Below, in pieces: positions 11,519 to 24,300 of a stretch of DNA of 64,000 bases. Each line of letters starts with the position of its first letter. The stretch's first letter is position 1. The DNA is from Lomentospora prolificans (lineage: Eukaryota; Ascomycota; Sordariomycetes; Microascales; Microascaceae). A program made the position numbers and the translations under genes. The notes beneath the pieces were generated by a model. It saw only the letters and a list, made by a program, of their open reading frames with translations. It was not told where the DNA came from and made no database searches. The stretch is from NCBI GenBank assembly GCA_029532625.1, contig JARFXM010000007.1, positions 682,001 to 746,000 of the forward strand, given 5' to 3'.

Positions 11519-14262
11519 ATGGCGATGCTCGCCCCCAAAACGCCCTTTGCCGCCTCGCTCGGTTCTGGTGCAACCATCGTCCCCAATATTCAGTCCTCCA
11601 ACATGGCTCCCACAAGGAGAGCACCGGCCCTACCGACGCCTAGCACAAACCTCGCGAGCCCGACGCAGTCTGAATTCTCGGACGGTGACAGCCCTGACGC
11701 AGTTAAGAACTGGGATGTTGACCAGGTCTGCGATTACCTCAGGACTGTCAAGTGCGGTGAATACGAAAAGATCTTCAGGAAAAATCACATCAACGGAGAG
11801 AACCTCCTCGAGATGGACAAGGAGGTCCTCAAAGAGATGGGTATTGAGAAGGTCGGAGACCGTGTCCGCCTTTTCCTCGGCATCAAGAAGTTGAGGACGC
11901 GCGCTTATGCGAACCAGAAGAAGCGCAATAGGGTATTTCGATTTTCCTTCATACTTTACAGTTTCAACGTCGAGTGCTCATCGGGCATGTATATGCTAAC
12001 TTGTGTCATTAGGACTCCTTCGGCGGACTTGATATCCAATATGTGCCCTCGACCGGCGGTTCGCCCCGCCCAGGACGTGGTGTCGCACCCAACACCTCTG
12101 CTTCCAGCCGTCAGCAATACATCTCAAGGCCATACGAACCCTCTGGAGTCTTGGATGACTCTCGGCCAAGCTCACCCCTTCCTACGGCAGATTTGCGACG
12201 GCAACGGCTCGGCCACGGGGCATCAAGACTCCCCGGCTCGCCTGTCGAGCCACAGTCGGCACGTCTGGTAACTAGCCATACCAGGAATAACTCCAGTATG
12301 GATGGTTCACTGATGGCTGGCTTACCACAGGGTCAAGACGTTATTCGCGTCATCTGCACCAACGGCGTCACCAAGGTTGTAAAGATTGCCGATTGCAGCA
12401 CCTGCGAAGAAGTAATGCGCGTAACCCTCCGAAAATTTGCTCTACGCGAAGACCACGAGCGGAACTATTGTTTCTGGGTCCTCGACGGCCTCGAACCCGA
12501 CCCGAAGTCGTGCCGACGCCTTGGCGATACCGAACTCTGGCGTATAATAAAGGATCAAAAGCGACCCGAGAGGAACCGCCTTATCCTGCGACGAGTACCC
12601 GCCGGCGAACCCGGCGATGCAGAACTCCAGCGCGCCGCCGCCATCGCCATGGAGGAGGCGCAGCAGAGCCGCGCTCGTGCTCTCGAGAATACAGATAAGC
12701 GTAGTCAAGTCAAGCTGCAAAAGCTCCTGGGCGAAGGCTGGGACGAGGGCCTCCGCCAACCCGCCCCTGGCAGCCGTGGTGGATATTCCAGTAGTGGTCA
12801 AGATTATGACCACTCCCCTATCGAAGAGAGTCGGCCAAGGGGCAGGAAAGGCGTCTTGCGACAGTTTGGCGGCCTCCGTCCTCCTAGTGAACTTATTACC
12901 TCCGATCTTACCTCATATTTCCCCGATCATCCCCGTGAAGACATTGATCGAACCGCGCGTATGTCGCTGCGGCGGTCCACACGTCTTAGCAGGGTCAATC
13001 ACCGCCTCAGCGTTGCTAGTAGCATCAGTTTCGCTTCTAGCATCCAAGATGTCCCGCCTATCCCTACTATCGCGGACTCTTGGCTCAACGCCACAAACCA
13101 GTCTAAGAATCGGTCACAGAATGCTCTGAGCCGTCTGCAGATACGTGACTCGGTGGCGTCGTCAATGCTTGATACACTCCAAGAGGAGTCGCCCATCGAC
13201 TCCACGCGCAAGTCCTTCACATCTTTCGCTGATAGCAGCTCGGATGGCGCTAGCCTCAGCGTGACCGACCCCGAAGGAAACACTGTCATGAGGCGCGGAT
13301 TTTTCGATGGCAGTGCCGACTCGACCGGATCTGGCTCATTCCAGGACATCAAGGAGGCTCTTAATGAAGATGGTGAGGATGTTGACGAGGAACTGCAAAG
13401 CTTCCTCGCTGGCGAATCTTGGGATGACAACAAGTGGATGAAGGGCGCCCTTATCGGCCAGGGATCCTTTGGTAGTGTGTATCTCGCCCTCCACGCCATT
13501 ACGGGCGAGCTTCTCGCTGTCAAGCAAGTCGAGACACCCGCGCCGGGCGCCAACAGCCAGAACGACAACCGCAAGAAGAGCATGATTGAGGCTCTTAAGC
13601 GTGAGATCAGTCTCCTACGCGATCTCAAACACCCCAACATTGTGCAGTACCTTGGATGCGGCTCGTCAGCAGATTACCTCAACATTTTCCTCGAGTACGT
13701 GCCTGGTGGCTCGGTCCAGACCATGCTCAACTCGTACGGCGCGCTACCCGAGCCGCTCGTAAGATCCTTCGTTAGGCAGATCATCACTGGACTCTCGTAC
13801 CTCCACGGCCGAGACATCATCCACCGAGACATCAAAGGTGCCAATATTCTGGTAGACAACAAAGGTACCATCAAGATTTCCGATTTCGGTATCTCTAAAA
13901 AGCTCGAGGCGTCAAACATTCTTAGCGGGGCCAATAACAACAAACACCGTCCCTCGCTACAGGGATCCGTCTTCTGGATGGCGCCCGAGGTAGTCAAGCA
14001 GACGTCGCACACTCGCAAGGCGGACATTTGGTCGCTCGGCTGCCTGGTCGTGGAAATGATGACGGGTACTCACCCGTTCCCCGACTGCACGCAGCTTCAG
14101 GCCATCTTCAAGATTGGTGGAGGCAAGGCGAGCCCGTCGATTCCGGAGCACGCCAGCCAAGAGGCCAAGGAGTTCCTGGAAATGACGTTTGAAATGGATC
14201 ACGAGAAGCGGCCTGGTGCAGATGAGCTCATGCTCAGCCCCTTTTTGGTCCCTATCACCTAA
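11519..14262 (+). CDS. STE11: MAPKK kinase, Ste11/Mst11 type
   Basis: Two exons, 11519-11932 and 12013-14262, joined across an 80-bp intron (GTATTT to TTAG), give 887 aa. Residues about 63-128 form a SAM domain (NWDVDQVCDYL ... VGDRVRLFLGI), which in this family binds the Ste50 adaptor. Residues about 248-330 form the Byr2/Ste11 Ras-binding-like domain (VICTNGVTKVVKIADCSTCEE). The kinase domain starts near 613: glycine loop GQGSFGSV, ATP lysine K642, catalytic HRDIKGAN with D744, DFG at 762-764, and GSVFWMAPEV before subdomain IX. In fungi this kinase sits above the Ste7-type MAPKK and Fus3/Kss1-type MAPK for mating, filamentation and, in pathogens, infection structures. The middle is Ser-rich and probably regulatory. 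All catalytic residues are present. Confidence 0.95.
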
Positions 14263-16531
14263 ATTGAAGGGCAGGCAAAATGAAGATTGGGTCGAACATA
14301 CGACATCTTTTTGTACCCTTTAGCCTTTTCTTTTTTTTTTTTTTAGAAGTTGTGGTCGATGGCCCAACCCGCCATGGGACGACTCGCTGTCCCTTGTCTA
14401 CTTTCTAGGAAGGCCCCGTAAGGCAGGATATCCCAAGGGGTCTTTTGTTGAGGCAGAGATGGGGGGCGAAGAAGCGGTCGCCAAGCGGCTATGGCCAGCC
14501 ATGACTATCATCCCCCCTTATCCAGTTCCTCTTCTACTTACACCTTTTTGTTTTCTTCTCTCGGATTCGGATTCGACCCCTTTGTCCGCATCCATGCGCA
14601 TTCATCATTGGCAAGGCAGTTTGGAGTTCTCTTCTTTTCGATTGTTATTAATCTGAGCAACATGTGGCAAAGCAAGCAAGCAACGATGGAACAAGGGGCT
14701 ATATATCCAGGCACATCTTTTTCTGGTAAGCTTTCAGGCGAAACATGGAGTACCAATTGTGTTTGCGCCTTTTTCCATGAGCGAGCATAGGTGTGGGTTC
14801 TTTTGATAGATTATGTATGAAATGGACGATTCTGCTACGAACGCATCTAAGTTATCATGGTCTAAGCTGAATCCATGTCCGTAATATTAGATGGCTTTGT
14901 GGCGGAGGTGTAACCTCGGGGCCGGCTGTCGGTGATGGATAACCGCAGAAACCTTGGCTTGACGCAGATTGATTCATTTATTGATCTGCTTAAAGCCGCA
15001 GTGGCGATGGCCTGGCCGCTAGAAGTCGGCCGCTGCAAGTGGAATTGTAGCGGGGCTTATAACACTGAGTTGAGTCACCTTGAACGCCAGGCAGTTGACG
15101 TGGGCAGAGAGGGCTCAGTTGGTGTTTAGTGATTGATCCATCCTTCTGCAACCAGCCAGCAATGGCGGACTCGCTCAGAAAAGCGAGAGCGAGAGCGAAA
15201 GGCGAGAAATCTGGGAAGGACTCTGGTTGGCTCCCTCCTATTTTTACAACTTCGTCGTCCTCCCAAGGACAAGTTTTTTGAAGGACTGCGGCTAGGGCTG
15301 AGGGCAAAGGAAGAATCAGTGACAAGTTTCGAATCCCTTGATGCGCATGTTCGCCCTCCGGACCAGCCTCTACCATTCTCAGTTGGAGACAAGGGGGGCA
15401 AATGTGGCACGCTCAATGGGGACGTCCACCAGCCTTCGGGCTCCCTCCACCCTTTGCAACGTCGACGGGGGGAAGGGGGATCAGAAGCACCAAAGGATTT
15501 AAACTAGCGAACCCGGAAACGCGCATTTAAGGCCGATCCCCATAAAGAAAGAAATGCTCAGGCCGAAAGGCGCGGGGCGAAGGGGATGGGGGAGGGAAGA
15601 CGCGGGAAACGAGGGAGGGAGCGAAGGCACAGTACATCCGCGCCTCGACGTCGCGGGAACCCCGTACCTGCACAGCCGCGGCCAATGACATAATAGGTTT
15701 ATGCTGCACGCATCGCTTGGAGCATTTTAAGCGCGACCAGACAGGGATAATGCGGGTTTTCAAATCTCCACCCACTTTTGGGCGCCCGCCCCGGGGGGGG
15801 AGGGGCTGTGTGTGTGCGCGTGTGCGTGGGAGTCCGACCCATGGGGAAAAAAAAAAAAAAAAAAGAAAAGAAAAGGAAAGAGAAATCTGACAGGCGTACC
15901 AGCTGCGTGCGGGTTGTTCGCACGCAGAAGATGTGGGACGCGTCCATGCGCATCGCCGTGCGTACTTCGCAAAGGCGCGCGATGGATCGGGGAGGGGCGG
16001 GTAGGGCTGCGACTGGGGAGACGGGCAGGTTTAGGGTTTGGATGATGGGATTTGTTTGGTTTGTTCGTCATGCGGTGGTGGAGTTTGGTCTGGAGGGGTC
16101 TGGAGGCGATGAGTCGATGGTATTCATGGGTTTGAAGGGCCTGGTTTTGTATCTTGGTAGATGGATATTAATGGCCTGGCTTCCTTTTCCTGCTTTCGGC
16201 GACTGGCGATTTCTACACTTTCTGGATATGGATTATCTTTTTCCTGGTCGAAGCCGCAGACTCCACACACACATATACAAATATATATATATATATATAT
16301 CCTTTTGGGCTTCATCTGAATTGCTTCAACTCTCTTTGCTTTCTTTTGCTTGCTCGACGCTAAAACAACTTTGCATCGCGGACCGTCCGACTCATCCAGG
16401 CAGACATTTTTCCTCCTTTTCTTCCCACTAAAACAGCTCTTTGCTGCAGCCCCACACACCAAGGCATAATCATACCCATCACTCCTCGACAGCTAAACGG
16501 CGCGGCTTCGACCACGCCCAGCCGGCCCGCA
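14263..16531. other. Intergenic with 3' UTR of the MAPKKK and promoter of the GGCT gene
   Basis: No coding exon is recognisable. A T tract at about 14330 probably lies in the MAPKKK 3' UTR. A CCAGCCAGC word is at 15152-15160 and an 18-nt A run at 15847-15864. The last 150 bases before 16532 are pyrimidine-rich and likely the leader of the next gene. Confidence 0.55.
16264..16300. repeat. CA/AT dinucleotide microsatellite
   Basis: A short CA run passes into at least ten AT dinucleotides, ending at 16300. It lies about 230 bp upstream of the next start codon. It is AT-rich and could be nucleosome-poor promoter DNA or simply a slippage-prone satellite. Confidence 0.9.
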
Positions 16532-17233
16532 ATGTCCCAAGACAGCTCCCTCTCGCAGTCGAGCACATTGACAGCGACACCGGCCGCCGACGAGATCCTC
16601 TACTTCGCCTACGGGCCCAACATGTCCTCTGCAGCCATGCTCCGGCGCTGCCCCGGCGCCGTGCCGGTGGCGCTGGCGTACCTCCCCGGGTGGAAGTGGC
16701 TCGTCAACGAGCGCGGCTTCGCCAACGTCGTGCCTCTGCTACCGTCCGCATTTGATACGTTTCGGGCGTCGCGCGGGTCGTCGTCGTCGTCGGGGTCTTC
16801 GTCGGGCGGGAATAAGGAGGTGTTGAGGGGGGAGGATGGGGTTTATGGCGTGCTGTACCTCTTGCCGGAGAGGGAGGAGAGCATGCTCGATGTGTACGAG
16901 GGGGTTTCGGAGGGGTTCGACAAGGCGGTTCTGGAGGTGGAGATGGTGACGGCGACGCCGCCGGGGTCCGACGCGGGGAAGTCGGGGTATTCGAGTGGGG
17001 TGGATGAGGATGATAAAGCCGTTAGGGTGCAGGTTGTCAAGGCGCTGGTATACCTGGACCAGGAGAGGGTGAGCGACGGGAGGCCTGAGGGCGGATACGT
17101 TGGGTGGATGAATCGGGGGATTGGTGAGGCGGTCGGGGACTGGGGGATGCCGGCGTGGTATGTGGATGGGGTTTTGAGGAGGTATATCCCTGCGGAGGAC
17201 GATGATGATGAGGGCGTGGGTATGGAGTCATGA
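16532..17233 (+). CDS. Gamma-glutamylcyclotransferase-like protein
   Basis: Single exon, 233 aa. The N-terminal part has YFAYGPNMSSAAM, matching the substrate-binding YxxGSN-type loop of the GGCT/AIG2-like fold. It continues with GVYGVLYLLP, a later core strand, and DVYEGVSEGF, where this superfamily has its catalytic acidic segment. Family members release 5-oxoproline from gamma-glutamyl peptides or amines, linked to glutathione turnover. Serine (residues about 85-95) and acidic linkers interrupt the core. The Ser in the usual GSN motif is Pro here, so substrate and activity are uncertain. The C-terminus has WMNRGIGEAV and an acidic tail. Confidence 0.8.
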   Translation: MSQDSSLSQSSTLTATPAADEILYFAYGPNMSSAAMLRRCPGAVPVALAYLPGWKWLVNERGFANVVPLLPSAFDTFRASRGSSSSSGSSSGGNKEVLRGEDGVYGVLYLLPEREESMLDVYEGVSEGFDKAVLEVEMVTATPPGSDAGKSGYSSGVDEDDKAVRVQVVKALVYLDQERVSDGRPEGGYVGWMNRGIGEAVGDWGMPAWYVDGVLRRYIPAEDDDDEGVGMES

Positions 17234-18681
17234 TGAATGGCCGGGGGGAGTTATGGCGTTGGGACTTCTTTTTCTTTTTCATCTCTTTCTCTTTCTGCCC
17301 GGTTTTCCTTTATTGGTTTCGGGATTGATGTCCTTGATCAACACCGTCTCTTGGAAAGGGTCAAGGAGGGACTGTATAGACTTTGCTTTGGAGCCATCCG
17401 CGTTTCCTTTCGGGGGTTTTATTCGTCCATGTCGTTAACGAGGCTTGCACGTCCTGAGTTTCGACCTCGGTGAGGCGGCTACTTACACCGCCCTCCAGGG
17501 AGGTTAGGGACAATTCAACTTGTCTCACGGAGTTTTGATGCAGTCATCCAGGGATATTTCAATTCCTTCTGTTCTTGCCCTCCTTTTGTCACATCTTGTG
17601 CCATCTTATTTTATTCTTTATATACGATTATGATCTCCCCTCGTCAAGCCTCATGTCTTGGCTCCTGGCCTCTAGAACCAACAAGACTAGGGTAGAAGAA
17701 GACGTAAGAAAAAAATAAAAATAAAAATAAAAAAATCCAGAAAAGGCATCTCCCCCTCAAATAACCCGAGTTTCGATCCCACGGCCTCCCAAAGCACCAT
17801 TTACATAATAAGCGGGAATGCCCTCAAGTCCCTGAAGTCATCTCCAAAAAATCTCAGCAGGTACCTCCCGAGACCAACAAGAAAATCTACCAGTCTCCCA
17901 GCGGCCCCCCCCAAAACAAAGTATCTCTCCCATCTTCTTCCCTTTCCCGTCTCCTCCTACTCTCTCCCTGTACCCATCCCATTTCCTCCCGCGACCCGGT
18001 TTGACCAGAACGGTTTCGACACCGCCGCCTCACCCGGAACGGCGTATGTGTGAGCCATTGAGCAACTAGGAGTATCCGGGTCGTGCTGGCAACTGTAGCT
18101 CCTATTTCTGAAATATAAAAATTAATCTCAGGATGTGCCATCACGGAATGATATCGCGAAAGGTGCGCTCGGTCCGATTTGGATGGAGGACTGTTTGGAT
18201 GGTCAACTTTGCCCTCTATTAGCTCTCTAGTAAGCAGCCTTCTTCTATGTAATTTCTAATCCTCGTCCCCCTTTGAACTCTCTCTGATGCTGATGATCTC
18301 CAACCGGATGGATATTCCAATCAATGTCGTTGTACACTCATATATGCGATGCCAGGTCCTCCGCCCTCCGCTCAAGGCGGTCCACGATCTCATATCTTGT
18401 TTTTCCATATTTCCATATTAAGAACGGAAAAGCTTATTTCATCCCGCACATGATACCAAGCTGTTAAAAACCGGTCTTGTCTCAGTGTCATGAAGATCCC
18501 TCCCCGAAAAGAAAAGAAAAAAAAAGTAAACTGGATAATACTCTTTAAAACGCCACCGCAATGCCGCATGAAGAAACGACGGATGCCCAAGAAAAGTAAA
18601 GAAAAAGAGAAGCAAAAAACCAGGTCATTACCACCTGTTACACACATCCACACTCCACCTTTTTTTTCTCCTCTTCCTTTT
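17234..18681. other. Convergent intergenic region, no gene seen
   Basis: This lies between the 3' ends of the GGCT gene and the aspartic protease. It holds their 3' UTRs, pyrimidine-rich patches (17260-17310, 17920-17990) and an A-rich stretch near 17706 of AAATAAA-like sequence suited to polyadenylation. No ORF shows a family signature. Confidence 0.55.
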
Positions 18682-20246
18682 TTAGCACAGCACAACCGTC
18701 GCAGCAACCGCCACGACAGCTGCCATCAGCACCGCAGCAGGGGACCGCCCCCCAAGACCGATAGCCACTCCCTCCTCCTCGTTGCCGTCCTCGGGGACCT
18801 CCTGGCCGGTATTCGTCAGGCCTTGCGTGGCAGCGACGGGTTTCGCCACCCTCGTGGCGCCGGGAACCGGGTCGCTACCGGCCGCGATCTCCGCCACGTC
18901 GGACTGGACCTCGCTCGTCGCGGCCTGCGCCATGGAGATTTCGTTGTTTTCGAGGTCGAAGACGACGTAGGCCGAGCGCATAAACGTGTCGCCGAGGACG
19001 TTGCTCCCGGAGCCGGCGGGCGCGATGCCAAAGAGGCAGGCGTCCTCGCCGTTGCCGAAGATGGGGCGCTTGCCCGAGTTGGTGGCGATGTTGAGGACGA
19101 GCTCGCTGTAGGGGACGACGATGGAGAGGGGGTCGTCGAACGAAAAGGTGATGTCGTGGGCGGTTTGGCGGTTAGAGCAGGGAACGAAGGCGAGGCCCTG
19201 CTCCTCCATGTAGGTGGCGTCGGCCTTCTTAAAGATGGCCTGGGCGACGTTGTCGGGGAGATAGGTGATGGACGAGCCCGAGTCGAGGAGCACGGCAAGG
19301 GCCATGTTCTCGCTGATGGTGGCGTCGTCGAATCCGATCTTGTCCAGGGTAACCAGGAGCCGCCTGTATTGGCCGTTCTCCTGCTGAATCGGCACCGTGA
19401 TAAGGTCCCCAGTGAAATGACCTCTGTCTATGCCACCAAATAGCACGGTTCCGGTCCTGGAGTCGAAGTCGTCCAGGAACATGCTAAAGGCGGCCGACTG
19501 GATAAGTCCTTGCGAGACGAGCTTGATGGGCAGATTTTCGTACGGCTTCACGCCATCGCGCAGCACGTTAGCCTCGTTGCTGGTGTAGCCGATGCCAAGA
19601 ATGCCGCGGGGCGATGTGGTGTTGAGGCCAACGCCGAACTGGAGGTCTTCGACGGAGGCATCGCCGATGGTGAGGACGTCGGTAACGAAGTCGCCCGAAG
19701 CGCCGGAGCCATCGACGTACGAGATGTTGAAGGAGTTGTCGACGAGCGTGTGAGTGCTGGAGTGGGCCGGGTCGTACGTGCCGGCGTTGGCACAGGGGCG
19801 GCGGGCGGCGCTGCAGTAATCGGAGGACGGGGTGTTTACCCACATGTCGCTGCTGCCGGTGTCTACGTGGAGACGGACCTCCTGGGGCGGAGTTCCTACG
19901 GTGGCATTGACAAAGTAGAGGGTGAGCTATAGGGACGTTTGTTAGTTAGTGTTCTTATTCTTTCACATGCGTCTCTGTCGTGTTGGGCGGGGGCGTGTGG
20001 AGTACGAACCATGTTGTCGACGGCGGTTTCCACCACTTGCCGCTTGCGGCGAGAATGGCTCTCGATGGGGTCTTGATCATTCCGCCACATGTCGAGGCGT
20101 ACGACGTGGAGAGGGACGTCTCGGGCTTTGGGGGTGCTGGAGAGTTTGTCGGCGGATAGGACATCGCGTCCGAGCTTGGTGCCCGCTGGGTTCTCGCTGC
20201 CTAGGTTGCGTCCTAGGAGGGAGGCAGCTAATAAACTGAGCTTCAT
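18682..20246 (-). CDS. Secreted GPI-anchored aspartic protease (yapsin/candidapepsin-like, family A1)
   Basis: Exon 1 is 20246-20010 and exon 2 is 19926-18682, joined over an 83-bp intron (GTTCGT to CTATAG, phase 0), for 493 aa. A short hydrophobic N-terminus (MKLSLLAASLLG) is a plausible secretion signal, followed by a propeptide with a basic RRKR site before the mature enzyme. First catalytic motif is HVDTGSSDMWV (D101), second is LLDSGSSITYL (D294). The C-terminus is Gly/Ala/Val-rich and ends in a hydrophobic tail, as expected for GPI attachment. Yapsins act at the plasma membrane or wall, often on dibasic sites. A long antisense ORF across exon 2 is a by-product of high GC. Family is firm; GPI anchoring is inferred. 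Confidence 0.9.
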
Positions 20247-21350
20247 GGCGGGCCTGTGGTTGTTGGATGTGAGGTGTGTAAGTGCGGGGATAGAGAGATG
20301 AGAGGAATGTATAAGCCCGGAGGCGAGGGAGTATATGAGGTGAGGAGTCTGAGCGTCCGTTTGCGTCTTCCTCTCCCTTGTGATTCAGCACTTATTCGGA
20401 TATCATGTGTGTCGAAGTGGGATGATTTCCAGCAAGGTCCAAACTATGTGTGCCTAAGAGCCGGCTCTCGAAAAAGAAAAAAAATTCGATTGTCTAGGGA
20501 ATCGACCAGAAAAGAAGTCAAGCAGAATAAAAACTCTAGTATTAGTGTTGGAAGATCCAAGAGACCGTCCTGGGATAGGACAACCGGGACAACGTTTTCC
20601 AGGAAAATCCGCTCTCACAAGCCCGGCATTGAACAAGCTAGCGAGCGAGTTTCGTCTTGCCAGGGTAGACAGGCCCCAAGTAAAGACAGACACCTGGCGC
20701 GAGGCCCTAGTTTCAGATCGGCGGGAAGCGGTGGTGCGGTGCGCGACTCGGGCTGAAGGTCTACCGTCTGTGAACCCGGGTTTCGATGACGACGCTGGCC
20801 TGGTGCGTTACACACCTGGCGGCAGAAATGGGAAGGCCGGGGGTGGGCGGGAAGAGGGTGAGCGGACTCGCCAAAAAGAATATGGGACGGAAAAAGAGAA
20901 AAGGACGGAAGAGATTTGCAGGTTTTCCAAGGGACGATCGAATTTCCCGCTTGAAGACCGCGAGGGGAAGGAAAGGCGAGGTTCCTGAGATTGTTGGGGG
21001 GGGGTTATTGGAGGGGGCTGTCGGTTCGGAGAGCCCGGGAACATGCACGATGCCGCGGGACCGAGTTGAAGAAGCGTTGATGGGAGGATAATATCGGGAG
21101 TTTGGATGGGGACAGCGATATCGACGCACGATGGATCTCGATGGTGTTGTCACGGAGAACAATCAAGGTGCAGGATGCGAGGGGAGATATAATAATAATA
21201 ATAATCTGGAGTTGAGAAGATGAGAAGCACCGATGCGTCGACGTTTTTTCGCCCTTGGCCAGCCCACGATGACGCCAGGCTGCAGGGGTTTCCAGAAATA
21301 TGGGGCGTGGGTGGAAAAAAAGAGGCTGGAAGTTGGTTGGTCCTGCTTTT

Positions 21351-21392
21351 GCTGGCTCTGCTGGCTCTGCTGGCTCTGCTCTTGCTGGCTCT
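21351..21392 (+). repeat. Short minisatellite, unit GCTGGCTCT
   Basis: Three perfect adjacent 9-bp copies (21351-21377), a 6-bp interruption, then a fourth copy at 21384-21392. The array runs straight into a CCAGCCAG word at 21393, so its core GCTGGCT relates to the recurrent motif seen elsewhere in the window. It lies outside recognised genes. Confidence 0.9.
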
Positions 21393-24300
21393 CCAGCCAG
21401 CGTATCTCTGTGCCAATGCCTGCCGGCGGCGGGGAGGACAATCCACACTACCCGCAACTGCAGAATGTCGTGGTTTCAGGAGAACAGATGAGAGGCCAGC
21501 CCGTCCTAAGACCCCAGTTGACATGATCGTCGACGTGTAGCCAGCCGGGGTGGGCTACTCGTCATTACAGCTGGCCTGGCTGGCTCTGGGTTGCTGCTTT
21601 CCATCACCCACACCAGCTGATGCAAGGTACGAAGAGCCCCTGCAAAGTGGGACCTGGCCCGCCCCAGACCAAGTAACCCAGTTAGGAATGGTCAGTGGTG
21701 TGTACTCAAAAGGGCCGCCCCCAGGGATCGCATACTAGTACTTGGTAATAGCCAGCTGGCCCAGGTCTTGGTCGTGCCTGGCGCTCTGTCAAGCTGGGAG
21801 CCATCAGTGGATCATGGGTTTCTTCAGAAGACGGCCAGCGAACGGGGACTCCAAGTATAACTAGCACTAGCCTCGGCTTGGTGCCAATAGACGCCCTTGT
21901 GCGAGTCCGAGTGCTAATGAAATGACGATCCTCTGTGACAAGAGCATCGCATCGGAGATTGATATGTGGAAGCACGATGAACTTGTGGAAACCATGACGG
22001 GCGGTTAAGACGGCCTGCTGGCTGTGGAAGTGGGTGATTGAGTGATGCCAGCGGGTAGTGATGGAGAAAGCTTCAAATGCCAGGCCAGGCTGAGACGGTG
22101 ACAGACTTGCCTGGAACACTGCTGTGGCACTTGTTGCATCATGGATCAATCAATTTATCGCACAAAAGTCGGCATTCGAGCAAGACCCGGCCGATATACG
22201 CGTACACAAGCCCCATCGTCCATCAATTGCAAGGAGACTAGTTCATTATTATGTTGGCTTCAATTCCCATCTCAGCCGGGTCAGGGGTGCACGAAAGCAC
22301 TATTACTTGTACTTGCCCGAGTCGAAATCTCTTTCTTTGCACTTTGCTCACTGGTGTCATCTCATGGTCTTGCCCAGTCCACGCCGCATCGTGAACCATC
22401 TACGCATGCCAATCGATCGTTCCCAACCACCCCGGTCCGGTCGATCGAGGCCAGGAAGGAGACCGTGCACTCTGCTCAACTCAAGACTTTCACCCGATTG
22501 ATTTTCCTGTTTATAATACTTGCATCGTTTTCCCAACCTGAAAACCGGGGCCCTTTTCTCTCTTCCCAGCTTAGTGCGGCAAGCCTCTAATTTCTTTGCA
22601 CCCTTCATGTTAATTATCCATGTTCTTCTCTCGCTTCAACGCATCGCCTGTCAACCCTCTGCCAGCCAGGCCAGGCAAGCCATCGTGTCCATGCACGGCC
22701 GATACTTGCATACCAGCCAGTCGACCGAGGCCGGGCCATGTCCTAATCAAACATGGAAGAGACACGATCAAGAAAGAAGGGGTACAGTGAAGTATCGCAT
22801 CGTTGTTTGGAAACATGGTATTGGTGCTAATTCCCCGGCGAGAAACCTACCAACGATGGGGTTGGAACGATGACGATAGGGCCCTTTTTTTTTTTTTTTC
22901 CCTTCCCTCTCGAAACTTTACAGGTTTGCGGGCAAAAAAAACTCCTTGTTTCCAACAGAGGATAAAAGAGAGGATGAACAAAGTGCTTGGTCCAGTGCGA
23001 GCGGCTCTAGCAACAACGTTCCTGACCAAAGCCTGAACATGGGAGAAGCCTGTGGCTTTCGTAGGCGATCTATCGACCGGGGTCGCCCAGGCCAGGTTGG
23101 GTGAAGCAAGCTCCACTCGCTCTCAGCATTGATGGGAGGGAATGCAAGGAGCAAGAATGAGAAAAAGAGGTTGCATTGGAATCCCTGCTCCGCTCTTTCA
23201 CAGCCAGCCAGGCTAGCATGATCGACGAGGAGAAATACTGAGGTGGGCTTCTGAGATCGGGCAACCGCAAACCACGGACTGGTTCATCTGAGACGAACAT
23301 CACACACTTCTCCTGAATCTCGAAATTCATAGCCGCCAATTTTGACCGCCAGGCTTATCCAACACATTGATCAATTACTAGAAGCCGCAGTAGAGTCATT
23401 GATGGATCGTACTGTGTCGGGATAGATAGATTCAGCGCTATTAGAGCCTAACTCCAACGCAGGGGAACATTGCCAGTTTTAGAATGCAGGTGGGCATAAA
23501 AAGGGGCGAAAAGGAAAGCGCCCTGAAAACAGCAAAAGCCCGGCCCAGTGTGCTGTGCTCAAATTTGATCCAGAGCCCACCTGACTCCCAGGGACGCCAC
23601 GCTAATCAGAAGCACGCCGAGAGGAAGAGAGGGAAAATAAAAAACGCCCGCCCACCAAGCTCGAGTCGGCCCAAAATGGCGTCACCCTGAAATTTGCATC
23701 CTGAGCTGCACTTGTATTAACGAAAACAAAGCCCGCCCTCATGCTCAACTCTGTTGGCGGTGGTTACCCCCCGCGGCGGGTGGGGGGTGGCGAAAAGGGT
23801 CCATGTCCGTGGCTGGCCCGCTAATCATACTTTCGGATAGGGGATGGAGGACAGGTTGGAACGACATGTCACGGGTTTCCGCGCTTGACCGACGCTATTC
23901 ATGGAGTTGGAAGAATTGGGATTTAGAGCGGCGTGGTTGCCCGGTCCGATAACAGTTTGTATGACAGTCATTCTTAACCCTGATCGCCTTCGATTAGCTG
24001 GGGCGCCACCCCGTCATTTCGCGGCAGGCTTGGCACATCAATTGATATATCAATGATTATCCGTTGATGAAGAACATTAGAGAACAGAATAATGGCCCTC
24101 TTCCACCAGGATTTGACGGGTGGAATAAGGCGTGCGGTTCTGAGCCACCGAGTTCCGACCCGGGCCAGCCAATGTGTCGGGTTTCCCTGCCGGAGGGAAT
24201 CTCAGAAATCGAGCACAGGCGGGCGGGCCAAGACCCTCTGCGCCGTATCCGCGCACACCAACCTGCCGGGAACCTCTGCGATCTCGGTCTCATCGGATCC

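Noticed and set aside
15778..16431. A 217-codon plus-strand ORF
   Set aside because: It is low-complexity, spans an A18 run and an AT microsatellite and lacks domains.
18490..19443. A 317-codon plus-strand ORF
   Set aside because: It is antisense to the aspartic protease and has no motif.
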